Source: DAISIL01 sp036822015
GTDB taxonomy: Bacteria; Bacteroidota; Bacteroidia; Cytophagales; Bernardetiaceae
Assembly: GCA_036822015.1 (NCBI GenBank)
Contig: DAISIL010000039.1
Span: 1-31,649 of the forward strand
Reading direction: 5' to 3'
DNA: 31,649 bases
Position numbers and translations under genes: made by a program. Below the pieces are notes generated by a model. The model was not told where the DNA came from, did not search any database, and saw nothing but the letters and a program-made list of their open reading frames with translations. Shown here piece by piece: positions 22,317 to 30,689 of this stretch; positions within the stretch are counted from its first letter, which is position 1, and the number at the start of each line of letters is the position of its first letter.

Positions 22317-22412
22317 CGCCCCCCCCAAATTTGCAAGTTGGAAGCGGTACGGTAGCAGCTGTGATGCGCTTTTAAATAAGCGGCACAAGAACAAGCCTTG
22401 TACCGCCCCCCC
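22317..22412 (+). repeat. Repeat R3 (full unit)
   Basis: Contains H1 (AAATTTGCAAGTTGGAAG), then GCGGTACGGTAGCAGCTGTG, then the hairpin GCGGCACAAG-loop-CTTGTACCGC (22380-22406). CGGTAC near the start and GTACCG at the end give the unit a terminal inversion. It is bordered by two C-runs (CCG followed by 8 and 7 C). It occupies the gap between the Uma2 gene and the DUF433 gene. Confidence 0.75.
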
Positions 22413-22534
22413 GTTTGGTCTAAGGTACGTATAAGTGATCTTTGTACCTGCTTTATTAGTAGTCTGTGGCTGACTTTCTGTACGCTTTCGAGTGAACTTT
22501 CCGTCAATATCTTTCGTTAAAACAAGAAAATAGT

Positions 22535-22762
22535 ATGGAAGCCCTCAACCGAATCACCCGAGACCCTAATATCTGCCACGGTAAAGCCTGCATTCGTGGA
22601 ATGCGTTGGCCGGTAGAAGTCATTCTTGATATGCTCTCTTCGGGTATGACTTTCGAGGAGGTCTTGGAAGATCACCCCGAGCTTACACGAGAAGACCTTC
22701 TGGCAAGTCTAGCGTATGCAAGTCGCGCTGTATCAGGAAAAAGTAAACGTTTGGTATCGTGA
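22535..22762 (+). CDS. DUF433-family putative antitoxin
   Basis: A 75-residue protein with the DUF433 pattern ITRDPNICHGKACIRGMRWP, VEVILDMLSSGMTFEEVLEDHPELTREDL and LASLAYA, a small winged-helix-like DNA-binding fold. Such proteins are commonly encoded before a DUF5615 PIN-like partner and act as the predicted antitoxin and regulator. The stop codon overlaps the GTG start of that partner (GTGA at 22759-22762). A TATCTTTC box (22508-22515) lies about 20 nt upstream of the start as a possible -7 element. Confidence 0.9.
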   Translation: MEALNRITRDPNICHGKACIRGMRWPVEVILDMLSSGMTFEEVLEDHPELTREDLLASLAYASRAVSGKSKRLVS

Positions 22763-23118
22763 AAGGCGTGCTTTGTGATGTGCATATCGCGTATAAAGTA
22801 ACACGATTTTTCGCCGAAAAAGGGTTAAACGCAGTTCACGTAAACGATGTATTGGATAGCTGGTTTACTCAAGACCAAGCGATCTGTGCGTATGCCGATG
22901 CGCATGATTTGATGGTAGTAACTAAGGATGCTGATTTCAAGAATAGCTATCTGGTAGAGGATACCCCAAAAAAACTCTTAAAAATAAGCTTAGGAAATAC
23001 CTCAACGAAAATTTTATTAGCATTATTAGAATCAAATTACGCTGTACTTCAAAAGCAATTTGAAAAAGAGCGATTTCTCATTGAGCTAGGTCAATACCAG
23101 ATTGAAATTATTGATTGA
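22759..23118 (+). CDS. DUF5615 PIN-like putative toxin
   Basis: A 119-residue protein starting at GTG 22759, coupled to the DUF433 gene. It shows the DUF5615/Mut7-C-like PIN pattern: an N-terminal aspartate in KGVLCDVHIAYKV, the helix FAEKGLNAVHVND, the DQAICAYADAHDLMVVTKDADF block with clustered Asp residues, and LLKISLGNTST. It is predicted to be a metal-dependent RNase. In most relatives the first strand reads LLDxNL; here it is VLCDVHI, with the aspartate kept. Repeat R4 follows 33 nt after its stop. Confidence 0.85.
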   Translation: MKGVLCDVHIAYKVTRFFAEKGLNAVHVNDVLDSWFTQDQAICAYADAHDLMVVTKDADFKNSYLVEDTPKKLLKISLGNTSTKILLALLESNYAVLQKQFEKERFLIELGQYQIEIID

Positions 23119-23151
23119 TTTTTACCTGCCAAAGAATACAGCTACTCCTCC

Positions 23152-23211
23152 CGCTCTTCCAGATTTGCAAGCTGGAAGCGGTACGAGATGACGAATCTTG
23201 TACCGCAAGAG
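23152..23211 (+). repeat. Repeat R4 (short unit: two hairpins)
   Basis: Hairpin H1, CTTCCAG/CTGGAAG around ATTTGCAAG, is joined to H3, a 12-bp stem GCGGTACGAGAT/ATCTTGTACCGC (23178-23206) with one G-U pair. CTCTT at the start and AAGAG at the end pair around both. It lies between the convergent ends of the DUF5615 and PIN genes and could end both transcripts. Confidence 0.8.
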
Positions 23212-23216
23212 TAAAC

Positions 23217-23627
23217 CTATGATCTTTTCCAATTCACAATTTCCAAACCTTGAATGTACTGATAATGCTTTTCGTTATTAGTACATAAGCGCAGGTCATG
23301 TAGCAAAGCTATCCCTGCAATTAGAATATCATCCTTCCCCGAAATTCGTCCAATACTACGAAGGCGGACATAAACATCAGCAGAAATACGTGCCGAATCT
23401 TCCGTAACATCTAAAACTGTATTTTCTTCGATTACTTCGTTTAACTTCTTAATCTTATTTGTAGCATTGATCGTTTGCAGGCCTGAAAGTACCTCAAAGA
23501 CATTAACTGCACTCAAGTAAAGAAAACCAAACGCCCGGACATGTGCCTCCCAGCTTTCAACAACACGCTCATCACCTTTCAGGAAGTAAGAGACGATATC
23601 CGAATCTACTACTACATTTTTACTCAT
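23217..23627 (-). CDS. PIN-domain ribonuclease, VapC-like toxin
   Basis: A 136-residue PIN protein from ATG 23627. The start is set by the 8-nt overlap with the upstream antitoxin gene; a further in-frame start at 23645 would lengthen the overlap. The PIN acidic residues are visible: D8 and D10 in VVVDSDIVSYFLKG, E45 in NVFEVLSG and D99/D100 in GKDDILIAG. The last acidic position is less clear, since the usual TxNxxDF region reads TNNEKHYQYI, with Glu119 a few residues away. It is transcribed on the minus strand, unlike the other two toxin-type genes here. Confidence 0.87.
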   Translation of the reverse strand: MSKNVVVDSDIVSYFLKGDERVVESWEAHVRAFGFLYLSAVNVFEVLSGLQTINATNKIKKLNEVIEENTVLDVTEDSARISADVYVRLRSIGRISGKDDILIAGIALLHDLRLCTNNEKHYQYIQGLEIVNWKRS

Positions 23628-23838
23628 CACCTTCAAGGATGTCAATTACGTTATCAATACGCTCCACTTGCTCTTGATTATCAAAGATTCGTCGCAATTC
23701 CAGTTGTTTTACTAGCGTATCTTCTCCCTCCAAAAGCTTTTCCATGGCAATAGCTACAAGTTGAAATTGAGTATCGGAAAGTGCCATGATGTTTTGAATA
23801 AACTCATACCGTTGAGCCGCTAACTTGGTTGTCTGCAT
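23620..23838 (-). CDS. Putative antitoxin of the minus-strand PIN pair
   Basis: A 72-residue, mostly helical protein from ATG 23838 (MQTTKLAAQRYEFIQNIMAL); an upstream TTG at 23874 is unlikely. The pattern ALSDTQFQLVAIAMEKLLEG looks like a helical bundle, with an acidic C-terminus (ERIDNVIDILEGDE). I cannot name a family. The 8-nt overlap ATGAGTAA with the PIN gene and the size fit an antitoxin. A TATTTTGA box lies about 10 nt upstream of the ATG. Repeat R5 follows in the intergenic region upstream. Confidence 0.65.
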   Translation of the reverse strand: MQTTKLAAQRYEFIQNIMALSDTQFQLVAIAMEKLLEGEDTLVKQLELRRIFDNQEQVERIDNVIDILEGDE

Positions 23839-23929
23839 AATATCTTCAAAATAGTAGTTAGCTAAGATAACCAAAATTCCCCATTCGCCCTTGTTTCCAG
23901 CCTAAGGTTATACGTATATTTTTTCTGAC

Positions 23930-23990
23930 CCGCTTCTTCTAGATTTGCAAGCTGGAAGCGGTACGGTAGCAGCTGTGATGTATTTTTTAG
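23930..23990 (+). repeat. Repeat R5 (H1 plus start of H2)
   Basis: CGCTTCTTCTAGATTTGCAA and GCTGGAAGCGGTACGGTAGC, then AGCTGTGATG followed by a T-run. The unit matches R3 through the GTGATG motif and then ends without the final H3 hairpin. It lies between the 5' end of the minus-strand antitoxin gene and the icmF gene. Confidence 0.75.
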
Positions 23991-24101
23991 ATAAGTTGCA
24001 AGTTTCACAACCCCCATTCCCTAGAACGACTAAGCCCCAAAACCCTATCTACCCTATTTCGGTTTATATCCGTAACTTTACGCCAAAAAAATACGCACGC
24101 C

Positions 24102-27100
24102 ATGCAAAACACGCCTCCCCCCCCCTATCAAGCCCACCACAAGATACGTGTCGTAACGGCCGCCTCACTTTTTGATGGACACGATGCCGCCATCAACATC
24201 ATGCGGCGTATCATGCAAGCCTCCGGGGCAGAGGTCATCCACCTCGGACACGACCGCTCCGTACAAGAAATCGTCGATTGTGCCATCCAAGAGGATGCCC
24301 AGGCCATCGCCATCACCTCCTATCAAGGTGGTCATAATGAGTTTTTTAAGTACGCCCGAGACCTACTCAATCAACGCGGTGCCGGACACATCCGCATCTT
24401 CGGTGGCGGCGGCGGAACTATCCTCCCCGAAGAGATCAAAGACCTGCACGAGTACGGCATCACCCGCATCTATCACCCCGACGACGGACGTACCCTCGGA
24501 CTGCAAGGTATGATTAACGACCTCCTCCAAAAAGCAGACTTCCCCACCGGCAAAGACCTCAACGGCTTCACTCCCGAAGACCTACCCGCCAAAGACCCCA
24601 AAAACATCGGACGGCTCATCTCGGCCGCCGAAAACTTCCCCGATACCATCCGGCCTACCCTCGACAAAATCCGGCAATCCATCCAGGGCAAACCCCAGGC
24701 CCCCGTCCTGGGCATCACCGGTACAGGTGGGGCGGGTAAGTCTAGCCTTGTCGATGAACTTGTACGCCGATTTCTGCTAGATTTTGAAAATAAAACCATC
24801 GCCATCGTATCGGTGGATCCCTCTAAACGCAAAACCGGCGGCGCACTCCTGGGCGACCGTATCCGCATGAACGCCATCTTCAACGACCGCGTCTATATGC
24901 GCTCCCTGGCTACCCGCCAAGCCAACCTCTCCGTATCGCGCTACGTGCAAGATGCCGTTGATATTTTGAAATATGCCCAGTATGATTTTATCATCCTCGA
25001 AACCTCCGGCATCGGGCAATCCGATACCGAAATCACCGACCACTCCGACGTATCGCTCTACGTGATGACCCCCGAGTATGGGGCAGCCACCCAGCTCGAA
25101 AAGATTGATATGCTGGACTTTGCCGACATCATCGCCCTCAACAAGTTCGATAAACGCGGCGCATTGGATGCCCTCCGAGATGTCCAGAAGCAGTACCAAC
25201 GCAACCACCTCCTCTGGGACAAGAAACCCGAAGAAATGCCCGTTTTTGGGACGATTGCCTCACAGTTCAATGACCCAGGCATGAACAGCCTTTACCGTTC
25301 CATCATTGATCGGCTCAACGAGCGCTGCGGCCTCAACTGGCAATCAACTTTTGAAATCTCTAAGGCACTTTCTGAAAAGCAGTACATCATCCCCCCACAT
25401 CGCGTCCGCTATCTCTCCGAAATATCCGAAGAAAACCGCCGCTACGACGACTGGGTAAATGCCCAAGCCCGTATCGCGGACGAACTCTATGGCCTGCACC
25501 GAGCCATTGAGCTGGTAGAGCAAAACAACGACCTAACCGAGGAGATACGCCAACAAACCCTCGAAGGGTTGCGGTATTCTTACCAAAAAATTCGCCGTGA
25601 TCTTGACAACAACAACGCCAAAATTATCGAAGACTGGAAACAAAAATTGAAAGCCTACCGAGAAGACGTATTCACCTACGAAGTCCGAGGCAAAAAGATT
25701 CCCGTCCAGACCTACACCGAGTCGCTCTCCCATACCAAAATACCCAAAATCGCCCTGCCAAAATTTAACAGCTGGGGAGATATTTTGCGCTGGTCTTTGC
25801 AGGAAAACGTCCCGGGTGAGTTCCCCTACACGGCGGGGGTCTTTCCCTTCAAACGCTCGGGCGAAGACCCAACACGGATGTTTGCCGGCGAAGGTGGCCC
25901 CGAGCGCACCAACAAACGGTTTCATTATCTCTCCGAAGGAATGCCCGCAGCAAGGCTCTCCACGGCTTTTGATTCAGTAACGCTCTACGGACGCGACCCC
26001 GACCATCGCCCCGACATCTACGGAAAGGTAGGTAACTCTGGCGTAAGTGTCTGTTGCTTAGACGATGCCAAAAAACTCTATTCGGGATTCAATCTCTGTG
26101 ATCCCACGACTTCGGTGTCGATGACCATCAATGGGCCCGCTGCTACCGTTTGTGCCTTTTTTATGAACGCTGCCATCGACCAGCAGTGTGAGTTGTACAT
26201 CCGCCAGGAAGGACTAACCGACGAAGTCCACCAAAAAATTGAAGAGAAGTTCAGGCAACTCGGGATGCCCCGCCCCAAGTACCAGGGCGATCTACCCACG
26301 ACCAACGACGGGCTTGGACTGCTCTTGCTAGGCACTACGGGGGATGAAGTCTTGCCACCGGAGGTCTATCAAAAAATAAAAGCTCATACGCTTAGCCAGG
26401 TGCGTGGAACCGTTCAGGCAGACATCCTCAAAGAAGACCAAGCACAAAATACCTGTATTTTTAGTACCGAGTTTTCGCTCAAACTGATGGGCGATGTCCA
26501 GCAATATTTCATTAACCAAAAGGTACGAAACTTCTACTCGGTCTCTATTTCGGGGTATCACATTGCCGAGGCAGGAGCTAATCCAATCACACAACTAGCC
26601 CTGACGCTAAGCAATGCCTTTACCTTCGTGGAGTATTATTTGAGTCGGGGGATGCACATCGACGACTTTGCCCCTAACCTGTCGTTCTTTTTCTCCAATG
26701 GCATCGACCCCGAGTACGCCGTCATTGGGCGCGTGGCCAGACGCATTTGGGCTAAGGCGATGAAGTACAAGTACGGAGCCAATGACCGATCTCAAAAATT
26801 GAAATACCATATCCAGACCTCCGGACGATCCCTTCATGCCCAGGAGATTGCCTTCAACGACATCCGCACGACGCTACAAGCTCTCTACGCCATTTACGAC
26901 AACTGTAACTCCTTGCATACCAACGCCTACGATGAAGCCATCACGACACCTACGGAGGAGTCCGTCCGTCGTGCTGTTGCTATCCAGTTGATTATCAATA
27001 AGGAGTTGGGCTTAGCCAAGAACGAAAACCCCTTGCAGGGGTCTTTCATCATCGAAGAACTTACCGATCTGGTGGAGGGAGCCGTTTTGACGGAATTTGA

Positions 27101-27503
27101 TCGCATCACGGAGCGCGGTGGTGTCCTGGGCGCGATGGAGCGCATGTACCAGCGTTCTAAGATTCAGGAGGAAAGTATGCACTACGAGATGCTCAAACAC
27201 ACGGGCGAGTACCCGATTGTGGGCGTGAACACCTTCCTCTCCGCACAAGGCTCGCCTACGATCATCCCCGAGGAGGTCATCCGCTCATCGGACACCGAAA
27301 AAGAAGCGCAAATCCAAACCCGTGATGCCGTTTGGGCCCGTAACCCCGATCAGAACAAGCAGCAAATCAAAAACTTACAAGATATTGCCTTGCGAAATGG
27401 CAACCTCTTTGAGGGTTTGATGGAGGCTACCAAATACTGCACCCTGGGGCAGATCACGGAAGGACTTTTTGAAGTGGGCGGGCAATACCGACGCAATATG
27501 TAA
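24102..27503 (+). CDS. icmF: Fused isobutyryl-CoA-type mutase IcmF (B12 domain + G-protein + mutase)
   Basis: A 1133-residue adenosylcobalamin enzyme that rearranges short branched acyl-CoAs (isobutyryl-CoA to n-butyryl-CoA, and in some members pivalyl- or isovaleryl-CoA). The cobalamin-binding domain comes first (about 13-140) with axial His27 in LFDGHDAAINI. Next is the MeaB-like GTPase chaperone (about 195-420), with P-loop GITGTGGAGKSS (204-215), VSVDPSKRKTGGALLGDR and NKFDKRG. Then comes the mutase barrel (about 565-1120), with YTAGVFPFKR, GEDPTRMFAGEGG, NLCDPTTSVSMTINGPAA, ISGYHIAEAGANP and FFFSNGID. This domain order is that of IcmF, not methylmalonyl-CoA mutase. Which acyl-CoA is preferred cannot be read with confidence. 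It ends 6 nt from the convergent NTF2-like gene. Confidence 0.95.
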   Translation: MQNTPPPPYQAHHKIRVVTAASLFDGHDAAINIMRRIMQASGAEVIHLGHDRSVQEIVDCAIQEDAQAIAITSYQGGHNEFFKYARDLLNQRGAGHIRIFGGGGGTILPEEIKDLHEYGITRIYHPDDGRTLGLQGMINDLLQKADFPTGKDLNGFTPEDLPAKDPKNIGRLISAAENFPDTIRPTLDKIRQSIQGKPQAPVLGITGTGGAGKSSLVDELVRRFLLDFENKTIAIVSVDPSKRKTGGALLGDRIRMNAIFNDRVYMRSLATRQANLSVSRYVQDAVDILKYAQYDFIILETSGIGQSDTEITDHSDVSLYVMTPEYGAATQLEKIDMLDFADIIALNKFDKRGALDALRDVQKQYQRNHLLWDKKPEEMPVFGTIASQFNDPGMNSLYRSIIDRLNERCGLNWQSTFEISKALSEKQYIIPPHRVRYLSEISEENRRYDDWVNAQARIADELYGLHRAIELVEQNNDLTEEIRQQTLEGLRYSYQKIRRDLDNNNAKIIEDWKQKLKAYREDVFTYEVRGKKIPVQTYTESLSHTKIPKIALPKFNSWGDILRWSLQENVPGEFPYTAGVFPFKRSGEDPTRMFAGEGGPERTNKRFHYLSEGMPAARLSTAFDSVTLYGRDPDHRPDIYGKVGNSGVSVCCLDDAKKLYSGFNLCDPTTSVSMTINGPAATVCAFFMNAAIDQQCELYIRQEGLTDEVHQKIEEKFRQLGMPRPKYQGDLPTTNDGLGLLLLGTTGDEVLPPEVYQKIKAHTLSQVRGTVQADILKEDQAQNTCIFSTEFSLKLMGDVQQYFINQKVRNFYSVSISGYHIAEAGANPITQLALTLSNAFTFVEYYLSRGMHIDDFAPNLSFFFSNGIDPEYAVIGRVARRIWAKAMKYKYGANDRSQKLKYHIQTSGRSLHAQEIAFNDIRTTLQALYAIYDNCNSLHTNAYDEAITTPTEESVRRAVAIQLIINKELGLAKNENPLQGSFIIEELTDLVEGAVLTEFDRITERGGVLGAMERMYQRSKIQEESMHYEMLKHTGEYPIVGVNTFLSAQGSPTIIPEEVIRSSDTEKEAQIQTRDAVWARNPDQNKQQIKNLQDIALRNGNLFEGLMEATKYCTLGQITEGLFEVGGQYRRNM

Positions 27504-27509
27504 GCTAAG

Positions 27510-28355
27510 CTAGTCTTTTGCGCCTTTGAGCAAGTCAAGAACTTTGGGCATGGCGGCATTGGGAACCGCAAAAGCCAGGTGATAATGCACCAGCCGCCAG
27601 CCTTCAGGGGTATATCGCAAGACACCAGAGCCGATGCAGATTCCCATCCAGGTATCTAGTTTTTCGTCGAACCAAGCCAGGCGCAAATCCTCGCTTAGCT
27701 GTACCTTACGCACTATGGGACGAAAAGCCCAAGCCGACTCACGGGTGAAGTACTCGGCCGACCAGGCTCGGAGTTCGTCGCGCAGCCAGCGCTCCTCGGC
27801 ATCCGTCCCGAGATAGACGGCATCAGCGGTCATGCTCCCAAAGAAGGTCTCGGCATCTGCCCGGGCTGCTGCCTCGTGCCAACGATCCAAAAGCGAGTCA
27901 ATCTGGGCTTGAGGGCTTTCCCAGCAAGATGCTTTGCGCCGCGTATTCGTTATGTGCAAAATTTTCCAGGCTGCATCTGTTCTGATCCAATCGAACTGAT
28001 TGATCCCACAATGGGAAAAGACACCGTCCACATAGAGGGCATATCGCGTCCAGACAGAGCCAAAATCACCATCGGTTTGGGCATCAAAGGAATAGATGCG
28101 TTCATCCAAAACAGCCGTGCGCTTCCCCAAATAGTCCAAAAAGCCGTCAAAATTCTGGTTGCGTACCTGTCCATCAGCGACCGTAGCCAGAGATGCCCCT
28201 GGGTGAAGCATGGCAGATAGACGGGCTGTATCGGCTGAGCGCATGGCTACAAAGAAGTCCGTCGTTTGTTCGATCAAGGTTTGGCGATCTGTTGGGCGGC
28301 TCATTTGGGCGCAAAGCGGAAGAGAAGCGATCAAAAAGAGAAATATCTTGAACAT
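27510..28355 (-). CDS. Secreted protein with two NTF2/SnoaL-like domains
   Basis: A 281-residue protein with a signal peptide (MFKIFLFLIASLPLCAQ). Two NTF2-like cone-barrel domains follow, about 25-140 (LIEQTTDFFVAMRSADTARLSAMLHPGA..WKILHITNTRRK) and about 150-275 (DSLLDRWHEAAARADAETFFGSMTADAVYLGTDAEERW..WRLVHYHLAFAVPN). The second half keeps the YLGTDxxERW and FDExLDTWMG..RGTGVL-like pattern of the SnoaL_3 group. Such domains bind small hydrophobic ligands or act as scaffolds; no catalytic set is evident. Its ATG lies 4 nt after the stop of the PorE-like gene, so it is the third gene of the porP-porE operon and may be exported for an envelope role. Confidence 0.8.
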   Translation of the reverse strand: MFKIFLFLIASLPLCAQMSRPTDRQTLIEQTTDFFVAMRSADTARLSAMLHPGASLATVADGQVRNQNFDGFLDYLGKRTAVLDERIYSFDAQTDGDFGSVWTRYALYVDGVFSHCGINQFDWIRTDAAWKILHITNTRRKASCWESPQAQIDSLLDRWHEAAARADAETFFGSMTADAVYLGTDAEERWLRDELRAWSAEYFTRESAWAFRPIVRKVQLSEDLRLAWFDEKLDTWMGICIGSGVLRYTPEGWRLVHYHLAFAVPNAAMPKVLDLLKGAKD

Positions 28356-28359
28356 CTGT

Positions 28360-30678
28360 CTATTTGATCGCTAACACCTTAACCATGGTTCGGCGGTTGG
28401 CTTGGTGTTTTTCGTCCGAGCATCTTATGCCGTTACCGCACTCGTTGGTGAGCTTAGTTTCGCCATAGCCTTTGGCCGTGATGCGATCTTTGGCTATCCC
28501 CTTATCAATTAGGTACTTGACCGCCGAGTTTGCCCTTCTTTGGGAGAGGGACATGTTGTAGGCATCGCTGCCGCGTGCGTCCGTATGTGAGCTAAGTTCG
28601 ATGACCATACCGGGATTTTCTTGCATGATTTTGTAGAGTTTGTCAAGCTCGATGGCTGCATCAGGGCGAATGTTTGCCTTATCAAAATCGTAATAGATAT
28701 TTTCCAGTTTGAACTCTTTTCCCACAAAAAGTTCTTCGATTTCGTAGTTGTTCACGATTTGGCCTCGCGTCATCCCGACCGTCGAGAGATCAACGATGTT
28801 AGTGAAGTAGCCCGATTTCTCCATCCGTAGCTCAAACTTACGCTCGGGGGTGAGGTCTTCGATGCGATACTTGCCTTCCTCGTCCGTCTGGACTTCGATC
28901 ACTTCACTGGAGGTGAGGTCTTTGAGTTGGATGGTTACGCCGGCGATGGGCGTGTTTTGGGTTTTGTTTCGGATTGTCCCGATGGCAATAATATCTGGGG
29001 TGGCCGGTGCCAGGGTCAGGTCAATCTTGGTGATCTGCTTGAGCTTTTTGATGGAGTTGAAGTAGGTCGTATCCGGTGTGAAATTGACCTGTAAGCCGGT
29101 GAGTGTAAACTCTTTTTCTCGCTCTACCTCAAAGCAGTAGCTGCCATCGCTGTCGGCTTTCTTTTGCCCGATCTGTTGTCCATCTCGGCTGAGCAGCGTG
29201 ATGTCGGCATTGGGGATGATGTTACCGGCTTTGTCATAGACGGTTCCGCAAGCGGTGATAAACTCGGGGAGTTTGAGCTTGATGCGATAGATGTCGTCAT
29301 CGCCTTTTCCGCCTTCACGGTTAGAGGCAAAGAACCCGTCTCCGCTGATGTCCACGATAAGTCCGAAGTCGTCGGCAGATGTATTGACGGGCGTACCCAG
29401 GTGCAAGATTTCGCTGACGGTCAATCCACTATCCGCCAAAACGGCTCTGTAAATATCCAACCCACCGAGTCCCTGGTGTCCATCGGAGGCAAAGTAGAGT
29501 ACATCATCAGGCGTAATGAAGGGGAACATCTCGTTACCTTCAGTGTTGATGATGGGGCCCATGTTGATCGGGGCTCCCCATCGCTTGCCCTCCCATACAG
29601 ACACATACACGTCTGTTCCGCCATAACCCACCGAGTCGCCCTTGTAACGACGCATATCGGAGACAAAATAGAGGCGTTTTTCGTCGGCACTCAGGGTAGG
29701 ATGCCCCACCGAGTACTCGTCGCTATTGAAGTGAAGGGGGCGAATGTTTCCCCAGGAATCTTCATCTGTAGCGTCGGTGAGTTCGGCATAAAAGATTTTG
29801 AGTTTGATGATGTCATCTTCACTTTTGGTGGCTTTTTTCTCGTGATAGTTGTTGCGGGTAAAAAACATGCGCTGCTCGTCGTTGAAAAACGCGACGGGCC
29901 CTTCATGAAACTTCGTATTTACTTTGCGGTGAAAGTAATCCGGCTCGGAGGGCTGCAAGGTTTCGGGATTGTCTTTGGCGTAATACAAATCCAAAAACAG
30001 TTTGTGGTTCCAACTAAACACGTGATTTTGAAAAACACCTTTTCGCACACGAGCCGAGCTAAAAACGATGCCGTCTTTGTAAAAGTGCGGGCTGAAGTCA
30101 GATTCGGCTGAATTGACACTATCCAAAGCAACGACATCAAAAATACCGAGGTCTTCCTCCAGGATATGCAGGCTATCAATCCCTCTGATTTTGAGATCGC
30201 TCAAACGGTGCTGCCCCTGCTCTTTTCTGAAAGCCTCGAACCACTTTCGGGCATCTTCATAGCGTTTGATGCTGCTCAGCGCCTGGGCGTAATGGAGCTT
30301 GTGTTCGGTACGAATCACATCGGTAGTCATCACTTGCTCATACCACTTGACTGCCTCCTTAGGCTCGTTGAGTTTGCGGTAGCACTCGGCGATACGCAAT
30401 TTGATAAAATGCAACTCCGTATCGGCTTCGGGAGCTTTTCCTTTCTTTTCGGTTTGCTTCGTCTTGACCTCTAGGGCAACTTGATAAAGCTCGAGGGCGC
30501 GTTTGTAAGCCAGGTTATCAAACTCATAATCGGCCCTATAAGTAAGATTGCTTAATCCTTTTTGTTTCAAAATACCTCCTACACCCATCGGACGAATATC
30601 GGAGTGATATTGCGCCGAAAGCTTTGCGACAGGAAAGAGCATTAGGAGCAAGCAGAGTCGAGGTAGTAGTGTTTTCAT
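28360..30678 (-). CDS. PorE-like OmpA-family protein (TPR, beta-propeller, CRD, OmpA)
   Basis: A 772-residue secreted protein with the modular plan of T9SS-associated PorE. A signal peptide (1-22, ending SAQ) is followed by TPR helices (about 50-175), WD40/PD40-like propeller blades (about 185-470; HPTLSADEKRLYFVSDM, NEMFPFITPDDVLYFASDG, DDDIYRIKL), two carboxypeptidase-regulatory-like domains (about 475-560 and 565-650), and an OmpA C-terminal domain (about 655-772). The OmpA part shows IYYDFDKANIRPDA and the peptidoglycan-binding SHTDARGSDAYN with LSQRRANS, so it should anchor to the cell wall. It follows the porP/sprF-like gene after 11 nt, the common pairing in Bacteroidota. These genomes often encode several paralogues, so it may serve gliding or adhesin export rather than the core machine. 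Confidence 0.9.
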   Translation of the reverse strand: MKTLLPRLCLLLMLFPVAKLSAQYHSDIRPMGVGGILKQKGLSNLTYRADYEFDNLAYKRALELYQVALEVKTKQTEKKGKAPEADTELHFIKLRIAECYRKLNEPKEAVKWYEQVMTTDVIRTEHKLHYAQALSSIKRYEDARKWFEAFRKEQGQHRLSDLKIRGIDSLHILEEDLGIFDVVALDSVNSAESDFSPHFYKDGIVFSSARVRKGVFQNHVFSWNHKLFLDLYYAKDNPETLQPSEPDYFHRKVNTKFHEGPVAFFNDEQRMFFTRNNYHEKKATKSEDDIIKLKIFYAELTDATDEDSWGNIRPLHFNSDEYSVGHPTLSADEKRLYFVSDMRRYKGDSVGYGGTDVYVSVWEGKRWGAPINMGPIINTEGNEMFPFITPDDVLYFASDGHQGLGGLDIYRAVLADSGLTVSEILHLGTPVNTSADDFGLIVDISGDGFFASNREGGKGDDDIYRIKLKLPEFITACGTVYDKAGNIIPNADITLLSRDGQQIGQKKADSDGSYCFEVEREKEFTLTGLQVNFTPDTTYFNSIKKLKQITKIDLTLAPATPDIIAIGTIRNKTQNTPIAGVTIQLKDLTSSEVIEVQTDEEGKYRIEDLTPERKFELRMEKSGYFTNIVDLSTVGMTRGQIVNNYEIEELFVGKEFKLENIYYDFDKANIRPDAAIELDKLYKIMQENPGMVIELSSHTDARGSDAYNMSLSQRRANSAVKYLIDKGIAKDRITAKGYGETKLTNECGNGIRCSDEKHQANRRTMVKVLAIK

Positions 30679-30689
30679 GGCTTTTTTGG

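Noticed and set aside
20331..23990. Integron cassette array with attC sites
   Set aside because: The gene-repeat-gene order and the toxin-antitoxin content fit, but I could not find the paired RYYYAAC and GTTRRRY core sites at the repeat ends, and no integrase gene is present. Kept only as an analogy.
23945..24175. Plus-strand frame of 76 codons over repeat R5
   Set aside because: It reads through the repeat and overlaps the icmF start; the peptide is explained by the repeat sequence and has no sign of being a protein.
24102..27503. Methylmalonyl-CoA mutase
   Set aside because: The order B12 domain, GTPase, mutase in a single chain is specific to IcmF; methylmalonyl-CoA mutases have the B12 domain at the C-terminus and a separate chaperone.
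29164..30111. 315-codon plus-strand open frame inside the PorE-like gene
   Set aside because: Antisense to well-defined propeller blades; the translated product has no recognisable features.
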